A DNA stretch of 64,000 nt. Origin: Dysidea avara (taxonomy: Eukaryota; Porifera; Demospongiae; Dictyoceratida; Dysideidae). Location: assembly GCF_963678975.1 (NCBI RefSeq), contig NC_089275.1, forward strand, positions 20,294,467-20,358,466. Reading direction: 5' to 3'. A model generated the notes under the pieces. It saw only the letters and a program-made list of their open reading frames with translations, was not told the origin of the DNA and ran no database searches. Below are positions 34,112 to 46,900 of this stretch, piece by piece. The position numbers were made by a program, and so were the translations under genes. Position 1 is the stretch's first letter, and each line of letters begins with the position of its first letter.

Positions 34112-34981
34112 TTATAAAGGTGATGGCTTAATACAATCTTTCCACATTTCCATGTACTGCACATGACATTCCTCAATACACTTTACTACTTCACTTGGTA
34201 GTTCATGTAATGGAACTTGTTTTTGCTCCTCTGGCTTAATTTTAATAAATCCAGTTGACTGATAAAGATTTACATTCCATTTATCTGCCTCTGCGGGTCC
34301 AGTGGCGGTGTAAGTAAATGGACTGGTAAAGCCTTTTCCCCAAGATGTCATGTTTGGATCAAATGTGATGCCTATAGCCTCACAATAGCTCTTCATTGTC
34401 TCGTCAGGATAAGCCTGCAGATCGGCTGCATCAACCACAATAGGAGTGACTCCTTTTTTCTCCTTCACAAATTGATAAAACTTGTATAGTTCATGCAGTC
34501 CTCCATCTGGTGCAGGCATTATACATGGTTGTGGCTTTGGTGCCTTGTAGTTAGAATAAAGCACTTTCTCTGGTTCTCGTATTAAGAAGGTGTGATTGAA
34601 GTCAGCGAATTTCCCACTGATCACACCCTCCCACATTGATTCTGGCAGGCAGTATGCAAATTCCTTACTAAACACCAACTCCACACCAGGATGGTCAGCT
34701 GCAAGAATATTTTTCATCATTTCGTAAGTGAGATCTTTGACCTCAGTTACTCCTTCTGCGTACAGTCCGGGTGGTATTTCTGAGTCCTTTTCGAGCTTGT
34801 GAAGTTGCTTATTTTGACGTACCGGACCAAAATGGTGAGCACCGAAAAACAGTTCTTGGAAATGCTTCGTCTTGTTCAATGTTGCAATGGAACGATAAAA
34901 CACACTGGAGAGACTTCTAGGTGCTGCCCAGAGTATAACCCTCTTCTTTCGAAGGCTATCGCTGTCATTCATGTTTTTCAA
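34112..34981 (-). CDS. Sulfotransferase-like P-loop protein (289 aa, intronless)
   Basis: A single open frame from ATG 34981. Residues 12-30 (RVILWAAPRSLSSVFYRSI) form a PAPS-binding loop of the WxxPRSxS type. About 120 residues further, FLIREPEKVLYSNYK matches the second PAPS-contacting segment. The C-terminal third (DPNMTSWGKGF, WNVNLYQSTGF) fits the broad sulfotransferase family whose animal members are often labelled 'branched-chain-aminotransferase-like' by error. The expected reaction is transfer of sulfate from PAPS to a small molecule in the cytosol; no signal peptide or membrane segment is visible. An in-frame second ATG three codons on is possible as start. The gene converges with ABCC. 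The substrate is unknown, and non-sulfotransferase roles within this fold cannot be excluded. Confidence 0.78.
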   Translation of the reverse strand: MKNMNDSDSLRKKRVILWAAPRSLSSVFYRSIATLNKTKHFQELFFGAHHFGPVRQNKQLHKLEKDSEIPPGLYAEGVTEVKDLTYEMMKNILAADHPGVELVFSKEFAYCLPESMWEGVISGKFADFNHTFLIREPEKVLYSNYKAPKPQPCIMPAPDGGLHELYKFYQFVKEKKGVTPIVVDAADLQAYPDETMKSYCEAIGITFDPNMTSWGKGFTSPFTYTATGPAEADKWNVNLYQSTGFIKIKPEEQKQVPLHELPSEVVKCIEECHVQYMEMWKDCIKPSPL

Positions 34982-35585
34982 TTCCCCCAGGCTCAGCTTT
35001 TCCTATTTAGCTAACTAAGTTGAGAATTTGATCCATTCATCCATGATTCATCTGACCTTTCACGAACATGTGTGCCTTAATTCACGCCTCTTTTAATAAC
35101 AGGAAGTGACATCACTGACTTGTCAACATTAAAAAAATATTATTATTTTATAATACTGTAATAGCTAACTTTACAGCAAATATGATATATAACGAAGTTG
35201 CTACAGATCTGACCAGTCGCATGGTTAGAATCCCAGCAGTCACGTGATCTTTGTACTTCATAATTCTCCCTGAGGCGTTTTCTACAAGTGTACTCGTGCT
35301 CCTAGGTGAGGAAGGAACTCAACTAATAGGATATGAGGTATGGGAGTAACCTTGCCGGTCAGTAGATAGGTGTGCAGATCTGCACGTTTGTTCCTGGGTG
35401 CATTGGGGGTTACTGTGAACAGTCAGCCGGATATACAGTTTGATTACTTAACTTGGCTTGGCTACAGTATCAGAGATCCTTGTGGTGCATAGAGGATGCA
35501 TGGTTGTGTCAATATCTATTGTGAGGAGTTCTTCTAAGCAGCAGTCTCTCTAGTGTGGTGTGGATAGACTGCTTTTTTGTCAATC
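34982..35585. other. Upstream flank of the sulfotransferase-like gene
   Basis: Should hold its promoter. No TATA box or other site stands out and no exon is recognised. Confidence 0.35.
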
Positions 35586-36036
35586 ACTGAGGCCATACCT
35601 ATTGGATTGTATCTCGGATTGTATGTTGCACGGGCCCGACAGACTGTGACCTGAAATGATAATGATAATCACTTGATATAGGATCACATATGCAAAGATG
35701 GTCAATCTTGTGTGTGTGAGTGAAAATCAGCTATTGGGATAATTCCTCTGGGGATTAAAGCTCTTCAAAAGGTCAAGCTTTAATGGTGAAGATACTCTAA
35801 GTAAAGTAGTTCTTAGTACTCAAGAGGTTTATATGGTACTGCAGAACACCTATATGGTTCATGCAACGTTTTTTGTAGTTGTGGATCTTTTTGTATGGTA
35901 AATTTCAGTAATAACATTTGGATTTTCTATTACTGAGTGATGTACTACTTATTATTATCATTATCAAATTGACCTACCTACCCAAATTTTCTTGAGATTT
36001 TTCCTGCGCAACATAAGATCCAGTAGGTATGGCCTG
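35586..36036. mobile_element. Possible TIR element
   Basis: ACTGAGGCCATACCTATTGG at the left and its near reverse complement, CCAGTAGGTATGGCCTGAGT, at the right bracket about 450 bp. Inner AATGATAATGATAA and TTATTATCATTATC blocks also pair. No coding capacity. Family unknown. Confidence 0.4.
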
Positions 36037-36039
36037 AGT

Positions 36040-36322
36040 ATATCTCAACATCCACCATCAATCCTTATCTTTACTCTTTTTTCATTAATTCACCTTACCT
36101 AACCAATATCAATCCATTTTGTGTTGCCCTCAAACAATTTCTTTTTGAACTGTTGTTTTGTATTGTTTTGTGTTAGTGTATTGTCCTAGTACCTTTCTGT
36201 TTACTTGTATTGCTTTTGTATTAGTGTATTGTTCTTGTATCTTTTGTTCTGTTGTTTGTATGTACTTGTGGGGAGCACATTTGCAGGCCCAGCCCCTGGT
36301 TATTTGACAATAATATTAATAT
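36040..36322 (+). mobile_element. Probable LINE 3' end
   Basis: A pyrimidine-rich stretch with repeated TTGTATTGTTTTGTGTTAGT blocks leads to GCAGGCCCAGCCCCTGGTTA and TTTGACAATAATATTAATAT. This resembles the 3' end of 5'-truncated non-LTR retrotransposons. No reverse-transcriptase residues are visible, so this is by style only. Confidence 0.3.
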
Positions 36323-36802
36323 AACTAGGAGTATGGAACAGTTTAAATCCCATGCACACTAGTCTAGCTCTCAGATTTACTGTGTGTCTCACGATTTCAC
36401 TATCAAGTTCAAGGTCTCACAAGCAGTAGCTCTAAACTCAAGGCTTTTCAGTTAAGCTTTCTAATTCTCATGGAGCATCACTGTTAGTTACCTAGTGTCT
36501 AAACTGAAGTCTGCAGCAATGCAACGAGCCAAGGAGTGTTATACACAACACTCCTGAACAGACTAGTCTCTCATGCCAGATGGTTTGTGTGGGGGTGAAA
36601 AATAAACCGCTGGAATGTGAGACTACGAACAGACATCTAACTTACACAAAGTTGCTGTGTCATTTCTTTCCAAGGGATATCCCCGGATGTGATTGTGGTA
36701 CAACTATAAATGTCAGGCAATAAATAGAGATGCAATCACATGATTATAAGCAGGAAAACGGTGGGGATTGAGACAAAGCCGTGAAATATTGGCCTTGAAC
36801 CT

Positions 36803-37233
36803 AGGGATGGGCGGTATTGTATTTTTGAAGAACAGTACAGTATTAAGAAAAATACCTCGGTATCACTAAATACCTTTTATATTTTACACTCTTATTAAAA
36901 ACATGGGTAAGCTATGATTTATACCCACATTGTGTTGTTAGTCTTTTAAAAGGAACAAATGAAACAACAACTAACAATATTATTGTGCACAAAGTAAGTT
37001 TTGAAGTATCCCAAAACCATTGTGAATACCTCAACACACAAAGCTCTGTGCTTGTCCACAGTGTAAACATGTTTGTATGGTACTTGACTTTATGTACGTA
37101 TGGTCACCACTAAACCATCAAAAATTATTATTACTACATCAAATTCGGTATTCGGTATTATTAGAAAACCACTTCGGTATCTGAAAAATACTTTTATTAA
37201 CTACTAATACCTATATACCTCCCAACCCTACAG
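36803..37233. mobile_element. hAT-type MITE with perfect 8-bp target duplication
   Basis: The ends TAGGGATGGGCGGTATT and ATACCTCCCAACCCTACAG are near-inverted repeats. Both are flanked by TTGAACCT (36795-36802 and 37234-37241), an exact 8-bp duplication as made by hAT transposases. 431 bp, no coding capacity; many GGTATT units. Confidence 0.85.
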
Positions 37234-37241
37234 TTGAACCT

Positions 37242-39093
37242 TTTACTTAATGCTACTGAAATGAACATGCAGTGACTGGACTTGGTCAGAACTCAAGAGG
37301 CGAGCCTACTTCATTGAAGGTGAAAGTACTTATATAGCTAGAGTGACACCATGAGCACCTGCTCACCCTGCTATACAGTATGTTTTAAGTATGTAGCATG
37401 TATTTCATTCATTAGTCTCTAGGTATAAATTAATACTTCTCAATCCATACCATCATGTGATATTGTAAGCACCTTGTGCTTTCAAGTTATTAGGGATTGG
37501 ATAAGACTTAAGAAGATTGGATTGGCTTATAGTTTGAACATAGCTATTTAACTGGAGAAGTGAGAAGTCTCCTGCGCACACTTGCTGTAGGTCTAGAAAT
37601 CCATGCATACGTAGATAAATGATTCACTCGTTTTAAATGTTATATTGATACCCATAATATGAAGATGGGCATGTGTATGTGTTGCTGGCCTTGTCACAGT
37701 TCCAGGAATAGATTGAGGCTATGTTACCTGCTGTCCCTACTTAACTGTACAGATACAGCAATCTATTCTGGACATCAAGGCAGAGTCTCAAGGTTTTTCT
37801 ATTTCCTAGGTTGGCAGGCCTGCTAGTCCTGTCTAGGTATGTAGTACTTGGTGAAAAGATGAGTTCTCAACTACCAACCACTTGTGTGTAAGTCCACGTG
37901 TTTACAAATTAAGGTTTCTATCACTGAATGAGTATAGCAACAAACTTGTTGTTGTGCCATAGTAGTCTTGTTACAATGGAATAAGCACAAATGCCGCATG
38001 CTTGAAAATGGGAAGTTTTGTAACTAGGTGGGTTCTGCTGAGACAGTTACATATTGCAGTGTGATGCACATACTATACTTGTACATGCAACATACATCAC
38101 ATGACGTGTACTATGAGTAAATAAATTTACTAAATGCATGAGTATGTGGAAATGTAGCAGTGGTGAGACCGTGCTAGTTGTTTCATGGGTTCCACTAACC
38201 CACCATTTCGTAAATTGAAAACTTTTAAATACATATAGAGTTGAACTACTTTGCAAGAGCCTTGTATTCTTTCCTATGCATTTTACTGCTTACAAATATC
38301 GTCTCATAACACACTAGGCTGCAAACAAGCTTGTGCCATTTCATCAAGACCACAATTGCCTGTATTTTGTAGTTTTGTACTGCTTTTAGACTGATTGCTA
38401 TACAAATATTTTAATTTATTTGCTGACCTACCAATGTTGTATTTGAGATATTTCCTGTAAACAATTGATTAAGTTGAAGTGGCCACTGAGAAAGTACACA
38501 TCATTGGCTATGTAAATAATACTTGAAGTAGTAATAAGGTTCACACAGTACACACACATCTATTTGGTGGCTGTTAAGGACAGACAATTTATCTGTCAAG
38601 CTACTGTGAAACCATGGAGTTGCTTTTAACTATGCTTAACATTCTACTGGTAGCACACACAATCCTCCAAACACTACAATTCCAAACAGTGCTTTTATTT
38701 ATTTTGTTTGAATCTGTACAACAAACTGGAAACATATACATAAATCTAATATTTGTCACTGAAATCAAGCCTAGCTGTATGTTTGTATAACTTAGCATTT
38801 TTGTTTATCTTTTAGTTGTTTCTTAGCACTATCAAGATTCACCTTGATTAGACTATCCTGACTGTTCCAGGGCTATGTAGACATTCATTCTGGACAAGTA
38901 CTACACAAAACAACATAAAATACGTAGTAAGCATGTAAACTGCATTACAACTTGTACATGTAACTAATACAGGCAACATCACGGTCCAAAGCTAGATAAC
39001 CTCTTGTCTACCACAGCTATGTGTCGTGAGAGTTGATTTGCTGAAGAAGATTGACAAATGATGTATTATTTATGTGTAGTTGTGTATGTGTAG
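37242..39093. other. Intergenic, nothing recognised
   Basis: AT-rich spacer with only short open frames; no domain, RNA gene or clear repeat end seen. Confidence 0.4.
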
Positions 39094-39572
39094 TGATAGA
39101 ATACTGGTTTGTCATGTTTTCACTACAGTGCGTAAGGTAATTAAGGGGCATTCCTTCACAGGTTTTATCTTCTGGGAAAGTTGAGTGAATTTGATACACC
39201 ATACAACCTACTGCAGATACCACATTTAGTGTTTAGTTCAATGGTAGAAAGAAGTGGTCAATTAGAATCAGCAAGATTGAAGAAAATAGCATTTCGTATA
39301 AACGAGGAAAAGTTAAAATCTGGAAATACATGTATCAATTGTGTATAACTAACTATATACATCAGCTTTATATTTAAATTTTAATTATTATCACATACAC
39401 CAACAGGTAACAGAGAGGATCGATTTAATAATAATAATATATGCTAATTACCACTCTGCATGTGTGTGTTAGCCTCATGATAATGATATACCTTTGTCAT
39501 AGCTGACATCAGTGTATTCCTATTTTCAAATGCTCTTATACTGTAATAATATTGGCATACAGCAGTTGCTAG
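39094..39572 (+). pseudogene. Duplicate of the ABCC 3' end (pseudogene fragment)
   Basis: Begins mid-exon 28 of the ABCC gene (TGATAGAATACTG), keeps the last intron almost unchanged and then exon 29, and goes on into the 3' flank as far as the GCATACAGCAGTTGCTAG block. One extra T in the GGGAAAGTTGAGTGA region puts a stop in frame, and everything upstream is missing. Identity in exon and intron is high (only scattered changes), so the duplication is fairly recent. It most likely comes from the same local duplication that gave the second sugar porter just downstream. Confidence 0.85.
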
Positions 39573-39915
39573 AGCATGGGTAAATTGGATGTGTGTGGAA
39601 GACTCCCTTTTGCAAATCCAGTCACGTTAAGTTTCAAATTTTGGTGTAGAATGTAGATCTAAAGTTATGTACAATATAATACACATTCAAACCTGTCAAG
39701 GTGAAGAGGACTCATGCAACTGCACATGCACAATTTTAGTTTCAATCATCATGCATAGCCTATGAACCTGTACATGTAAAAGTGACCATGAAAGTTTACT
39801 GCAGTCTATTAATGCATACGCATTATCATTCAGAAATAAGTTATATGTTGATCTGTTTCATACAAAAAACACAAGCTTTCTAAACCAATGTTCTTTTACA
39901 CACAACAACTAGCAG
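39573..39915. other. Spacer, nothing recognised
   Basis: AT-rich 3' flank of the methyltransferase gene on the minus strand. Confidence 0.4.
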
Positions 39916-40782
39916 TCAAAGAGGTTTGGACAAATAGTGAAGAACAGCTTTATGGTGTGCAAATCCACTCTTTTTGGTCTCCTCAGAATTATTAACAACA
40001 TCCTCAATCCTGTCAATACGAAGTCCACTGGGAGCAGTTTGGCCTGCTAAGAACTGTTCTTCATAAAAGAAAGTAGGGTGTGCCGGGTGCAAGGTTGAAA
40101 CCTTCCAAATATCTTGCCCATTACTCAACTGGCTTGCATCCTCAATTAAATACGCTGCTCCATCTTTATCTAAAGCAACACATGCCTTCGGATTTCCCTT
40201 AATCCCTTTAAATGCTTCTGTTATCTGTTGTACTGAAGGATTTTTAGGAAGCCCAGCTAAAGCTTGCGTAATTTCCTGTTTCACAATTGTTTCGTCTGCA
40301 TCATCTGCCACATGTAGCTTGTGACTTCCAGGATGAATTGCTACTAAGGCTTTCCCACCAGGTTTAAGGACGCGATAAATCTCCTGGTAATGCTTGTCCA
40401 ATGCTTCCAATGACAAATGACAGGTAACGTACATACTAAAGGCAACATCGAATGTGTTACCATCATATGGCATTCTGTTAGCATCTCCAACGCGAATGTC
40501 AACTCCAGTAAACTGTGCTGTGACTTTCCTAGCTTCTTGTACCAGATCTTCTTGTATGTCAAACCCATTAACACTTTTGGCTCCTGATTTAGCCGCTTGA
40601 TAGCACCAAAACCCTGGCCCACATCCAACATCTAGGATATTCTTTCCACGAGCTTCCGCTTCCATGAAACGTATCACGGTTGGCAGTAGAAAAGCGTGCA
40701 CTGCTTCCATCTTCTTGAAATCAAACATTTTATGATGCTCATGGTGCGGCACATTGGCATCGTCAGTGTTCTCCGTGGCCAT
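39916..40782 (-). CDS. Class I SAM-dependent methyltransferase (288 aa, intronless)
   Basis: A single frame from ATG 40782. SAM-binding motif I is ILDVGCGPGFWCYQAAKSGA (about aa 49-68). It is followed by the acidic ribose-binding end of the next strand (VNGFDIQ), RVGDANRMPY (motif II region), and the YRVLKPGGKALVAIHPG block typical of UbiE/COQ5-like and methyltransferase-11 domains. The C-terminal 120 residues are variable and probably form the substrate site. No signal peptide or membrane segment is visible, so a cytosolic small-molecule methyltransferase is expected. Its start codon is 172 bp from that of the divergent sugar porter, so the two probably share a promoter region. The acceptor substrate cannot be told. 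Confidence 0.85.
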   Translation of the reverse strand: MATENTDDANVPHHEHHKMFDFKKMEAVHAFLLPTVIRFMEAEARGKNILDVGCGPGFWCYQAAKSGAKSVNGFDIQEDLVQEARKVTAQFTGVDIRVGDANRMPYDGNTFDVAFSMYVTCHLSLEALDKHYQEIYRVLKPGGKALVAIHPGSHKLHVADDADETIVKQEITQALAGLPKNPSVQQITEAFKGIKGNPKACVALDKDGAAYLIEDASQLSNGQDIWKVSTLHPAHPTFFYEEQFLAGQTAPSGLRIDRIEDVVNNSEETKKSGFAHHKAVLHYLSKPL

Positions 40783-40954
40783 TTCTTTGATTGTTCTGAG
40801 GCGAGTTCGTAGAAGCGCAGGGGTATACTATCTCTGGTAGAACTCAGCGAGTTTTAGACCTACACTGAACGAAATTGATTTTCACAGGCGCTATCATTAG
40901 TAGCGCTTATTATAAGTAATCGCCTTTTTCAGCTCTGCGGCTTGCTCTACGTGG
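40783..40954. promoter_or_regulatory. Shared head-to-head promoter region
   Basis: The 172 bp between the two start codons must hold both 5' leaders and core promoters. Locally more GC-rich than the flanks. No TATA box is obvious. Co-regulation is inference from spacing. Confidence 0.5.
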
Positions 40955-43900
40955 ATGGAAGTAAGCAGTGAAGGGGAGCTGACTACAGGAGAGAAATTAC
41001 GTGATTATTCCACGGATTTGAGGGATGCTATCACACAGGGAGATGCGAAGGCAGATGACAAAAGAACAGTCCGTATTTGGTCGGCCACGTACGCGTGTAC
41101 TGTAGCCGCCTTAGGGTTCTTAGTGCTGGGATACTCACTGGGCTACAATTCACCAGTGTCAAGTCATCTCAAGCACAAGAAGGGGTACGTGTCACTTAGG
41201 AGAACTCTGGATCAAGATTTGTTTGCTGTAAGTGGGTGTGGTCATATGCATTTATGCCTATTATTCTACGTTGTTTGGAGAGTAACAAGGATACATAAAC
41301 TGTAATGTCTGTCAGGTTTTGGGCTGTTTATGCAAGTTAGCAATCTGGCTTGACCCAATGATAGATGGTTGTACAGCAAGGGGTTGGTGCTTCCATTTTC
41401 ATCCTCGGTCATATTAAAAGTCAAGAAATTTCTTACTGGTCATAGGAAAATATGTTGTTTGTAAAGTGTATATCACAATCAATACTTTCAGAGTCACTAT
41501 ATATAAATGTGATTTTACGGAAATATAAAAATCTTTGTGCAATTTTTCGTGAAAGTCAGGCTTATTTTGACATAGACCGCTTTGACTAAGGATGAGGATC
41601 ATAGTGCAAGATATATTAGAGTGCCACTCCCTTGCACAATATACCCCTATGGCCACTTGATCATGACCTTTTTGGTTTACCTGTTGAAAATTGTTAGCTA
41701 CTGTGTTTGTTGTGTATGTATATACATAACTTAAATAGGTGCAGCATAGTTTAATAATTTGTGACCCGCTGAGTGAAAACCCAACTTAATTGCATAATTC
41801 TGTTTTTGAGATAAATGCCATTGAAATACATTGAGTAAAAAACCTGTGCTACATAAATAATTTTATGCACATTTTAATCACTTCAATACACAGTGAAGGA
41901 AGACTCAAATTGAATTATCTAATATACCAATGAATTCACCTCTTCATGGATAGTTAGAATAGAATATCTTTGTTTCGTTTCTGTACCATGAAGCAGACAT
42001 GAATTACGTGTGTTTGTTTATGTTGCGGTAAAATGTAACTTTATCGTCGCTGCTTTTAAGCTTGAACAGCCTTCTTGCTTGACAAATGAGTACCTGTAAT
42101 TTTTTTCCCATGTAGGCACTGTATAAATCAACTGTTTTGCTCTTCTTGTTGTCTATCACTATAACTACAAAACCACTTACCAGAAAAGGCTAAAACTTTA
42201 ACAGCCCATTGGTTTTTCCCTCTAGACAACAAAAAGTTATAAAGTTCAAAGAAAATTCAAACAAGTTGGGTTTTCACTCAGCGGGTCGCATTTTATCTGC
42301 AATGGTATTCTCTAGTAACCATCTGTACCAATACGTAGCTACACCTCTGTATAATTGTAAGGTACAAGTTCAGGTTGTCAGAGGTTGTTTATCCTTTCTA
42401 GAGGCTGGGCCAATTCTGTTCTGGTAAGACCACTTCCAGCCAGATCAATAATATTATTGTGTTTGACAAACTTGATTATAGATTGTTTGAATATGTACAT
42501 GTGACCGTGTCTGGAAAAACTGGCCTTATTGCCTCAGGGGCGTACCCAGGGAGGTTTCCAGGGAGTTCAGAAAACCCCTTTGGAGTTTTAACACTAATAT
42601 GCAATGGCACTGTATCCAAATTTAGCTATTGGAAGCACAGTCTGGATATAAGTAGAATTCTAGAAAAACGGGAACAGGACGGCAGTGAAAAGCAGGAACA
42701 GAAAACACCTGATAAAGGTCATCATGTGAATAATACAGGATGGACTTTACATCACAATCTTTCTTTGCAGCATTGTTGGTAGCATTGTTTTTGTGTGGAA
42801 AATTCAGTTTTTAAAATTCAAAATATTTCTGAAATTATAATTAGTTTTGTAAAAATTCTGAAAAAAGTGTTTTAGTTATAGTAATACTAAAACAACATTA
42901 ATTGTTGGACCCTTCCGCTATAACGTTCAAAACACTCTAATAGAGTAGTCACCTGTATTAAAATGCTCTAATAGGGCAGTCAAGACTGTTTTGTTCATGC
43001 AGTGTCTCACCAGGAAGATGCACTAAAAGTCTGGTAATTCATGTCGTAGATATAGACTAGCTAAGTTATCAATACTGAAAGTTAGCTACTCCATGAGCAT
43101 TAATTTTAAATTATTCAATGCAGTGCTATCATTAGGTACTGATGAAGAGATTCACAAAGTATTCTAGTTAACTGACAGTACCTATAACAGGCTTCGGAAA
43201 CTGCATCTACATGCTGCTTCCAGATAAGAAGTCATATGATGGGAGTATGCATGCAGCAGTATGCTTGTCAAGCTGAAGTGGGTATCCGCATGACTCATTG
43301 GCACCATCTACACATACTGCAGCTGCGACATATCCCATCATATGATTTTTCCTGAGGTGCATGTATAACTTCCCAAATTTATGCAGGCACTGTCAGCTAA
43401 TTAGAATAGCTACGTAATAAACTGTGTAATGGTTGAATTGTTTATAGGGAGTATCTAACTTTCAGTGTTGATGCTAGTCTATGTATATATACCTAATATA
43501 TAACAACTATAGTTCATCAATTACCAGACTTTCAATGCATCTCCCTGGTGAGGTAGTGCATAAACCAAACATTCTTGGCTGTTCCATTGGAGTATTTTAA
43601 TGCAGGTGACTGCTCTATTAGAGTGTTTTGAACATTTTAGTGGAAGGATCCAACAATACTGCAAAGAACTATTGTGCTATAAAGCTCAACCTGTATATTC
43701 ACATGATGATCTTATCAAGCAGTTTCCACTAGTTGTTCCTGTTTCAGCTTTCCATTCCCGTCCTGTTCCCATTTTCCTAGAATTTTACTTACTCGCACAG
43801 TCACATATATGTGTCCAGTTTGATGCTTTTCTCACAAATTGTACAACATCTCCATTTTTTGTGTGTCTACTGAAACATTGAGAAATTGAAACATCACAAT

Positions 43901-46900
43901 CATGGAACAAGGCACATTTTAAACCTTTTTCTTAGGTAAGTAATAGTTTCTCACATAAAAGCAACACTTATAGCATTGACAACATGTTGGTGAAAATATG
44001 TTGATGAAAAGATCGAGACAGTATAAACTATCATAACAGTCACTTAGCTGTAGTAAACCCCTTTTCAAAATTCCTGCGTATGCCCCTGCGCCTCTTTACA
44101 AGTGTTGAGAGATGCTAGTTTTAAGCATTTAGGGTGCTGCAGCTTGCCAATGGTTGAAGCTCTTACATGTGCTGAATTTTCGCATGACTGTCTTACACCA
44201 ATCAAGAGAATCCACTATACAGCTAAGTTTGTCACCAGTTTTTTACTCAAGGTTGACTGTATCAGGCAAGCTCCAATAAGGGTGGTGTGGAGGGTAAGGA
44301 GAGAGGTTGTTTATAAAAATAAAAGAGGAATGCATAGCATAAGGATTAGTTTCATGTATGGCTCAAAACTGGTACAATAAAAGGAAAATTACAGCACAGG
44401 ACATCACAGAGCTGTACAGCCACATCCCCAGGTTGACCAGAGCTCCATCAAGCCTCCAGACCACATAGTAAGGCTCGCTAATGGGCTTGGGAAAAGCAAC
44501 CAGCAATAGCAGACCACTCAAGCCTGGCTGATTTTGACAGTGAAATTTGATAGTGTAGTCATATAGCTTTGTGTTCATGGTGAAAAATCAAACCTGTTGT
44601 CATGGGTGACAAGACCGGTTTTCCCAGATCCAGTCACCTACATTTTGCTATGGTAGTTGTATGAATGTATGTGTGACATTTTTATAGTTTTCCTTTTTGA
44701 TTGGGTCTACTATCCTTACGCCGTTCAGTGGATATTTGACAGATCGTTTTGGACGTAAACTGTCAATTGTTTTATGTTGTATTCCTCACACCTTTGGATG
44801 GTTGATAGTAGTTCTCACTGTGTCCACTGATGGTCCTGCATTCAGACCACTCCTCTATATTGGACGTTTTATAGTTGGTGTTGCTTTTGGATGGTCCTCA
44901 TTATGTCTTACCGTAAGTGTACTCTAATATATATACCTATTGCAAGTGTGTACTGTCTTGTAAGCATTTTTGTTACACATGGGCCACAGCTCTTGTGTGA
45001 TATTCTATCTCTCATTGTATTATAACACCAAAGAACTTCATGGAATTGAAATTTATTGACAGTAGTATAATATGTCATGACCTGATATTAAATAAAACAT
45101 TTTGAAACCAGTTGACTAACAGTAATAATCGGTCAGCATAAGCATGGAGTGTGTAACAAGTTACTATCATTCTACAGATGTAAAACAGAATGAAAGACTG
45201 ACAACAGCATAAGCAAAATTTTAATACCTGCTGTTTATTGATTGGTGAATCCATGTAAAGGGTGAACAGCGATTGTGCGTGGTCAGGTAAATAGTGTGTT
45301 GTGTAGGTTTGTACAGTTTTTTAAAATAAAAATTTATCCCACAATCGCAACTAAACGTACTAAGTTCAGTATACCATATCATAGTGAAGGGCAGGTGATA
45401 CAACTTCAAAAGGTTCTGGAATTTCTAGCTACATAAATTTATAATATGACAAACAATGCACTCGATGAGTATTGCACACTGAAATTTGCCTACTAATAGT
45501 GTTGCGTTACATGCATATGCAATAGTACATACTGTGTGACATTGAAAGGTTAGTCTAGATGTGGTGTTCAACTTTACCTCATTCCATTTTGTCATCACCC
45601 TCTTACAGTTTTTTTTATGATGCATGGGAACTTATCCTAATACAACACTCAATATAAATAAAAGACTTGATAGAAATTCTTATGATGCAGCAATACAATC
45701 TAGAGTTTTAAGAACTTATTGTGAAGACACAGGTTTTGCTAACCACTAAGGGTTGTGATAGAAATTTGAAGCTTGTTTCTGGTTGGTATGTTCTAGTAAA
45801 AATTTAATCTTTGGGATTGCTACCATAAAACCTTAGCCAATCATCCAAACCTGTATTATATTGCATTGTATATGATCAATTGATTTTGTACTACAATATG
45901 AATCACTACATGTTCAAGGATCCACTGTACTTAACCACACATCTACACACACACACAGCTACATACAAGTTATAATTTTTGTGTATGACGAAAAGTCAGG
46001 CTTTTTCTGCAATGATCACTTGACTTCCACACAGAAATTGTCCTATTTGTGTGTGTGTGTATGAAATCCTAGTCCTGATGAATATTGAGGATTAAGTTTT
46101 CACAAGCAGCAAATTGCAACGACAAAATTTTGTCCCTAAAAAATTTGTTCTTATACAGTATTTGCTATTCACCTTTACTGGAAATTTTTTTTACAGCTAT
46201 ATGTTGCAGAACTCTCTCCTAGTCGTTATCGTAGTGCTTTTGTATCATTAAATCAAGTGTCATTAATAGTTGGAATGTTTGCTGCTCAAGTTATTGGAGT
46301 CTACATCACCTACTATTGGCTAGCAATAATACCACTAGTCTTCATGGCAGTTTATGTGCCCTTTGTCATCACCATCAAGGAAACACCAAGATGGCTGTTG
46401 ACACAGAGTAGGAAATCAGAAGCTGCTAAAGTTTTGATGTGGCTTAATGGACCTCAGAGTAATGTCGGTAAAGAAATACAGGAGATCGAAGAAGAGATTT
46501 CAGTTGGGAAGCTTTCACTGCTGGAGATTGTCCGAGAGTTTAAATTCAAGTCCATTTATCACCCTGTAATCTTAGCATGTTTTGTGATGTGTTTTCTTCA
46601 GCTTAGTGGCATTACTGCAATCATTTTTAATGTTGAAGACATATTCAAACAAGCAAAAGTGAAATCCCCAGGACTGACATCATCGTTTGCTACAGGAGGT
46701 GTCCAAATTCTTACAGCATTTATTGGTGTGTTTGTAGCATCTCTGCTTGGCAGACGAAAATTATTAATCATCAGTTACAGTGTAGCAAGTCTAAGTCATG
46801 CAGTGATGGGTGTTTATGAATATTTAAACAATGAACCTTATTGTCATCCACCAGATGATCCTCAGTGTAAAAGTGACCTCTACCCACTGGCTATTGTGTG

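Noticed and set aside
40344-40631. 95-codon minus frame inside the methyltransferase gene
   Set aside because: Out-of-frame shadow of the 288-aa methyltransferase, which carries the conserved SAM motif in its own frame.
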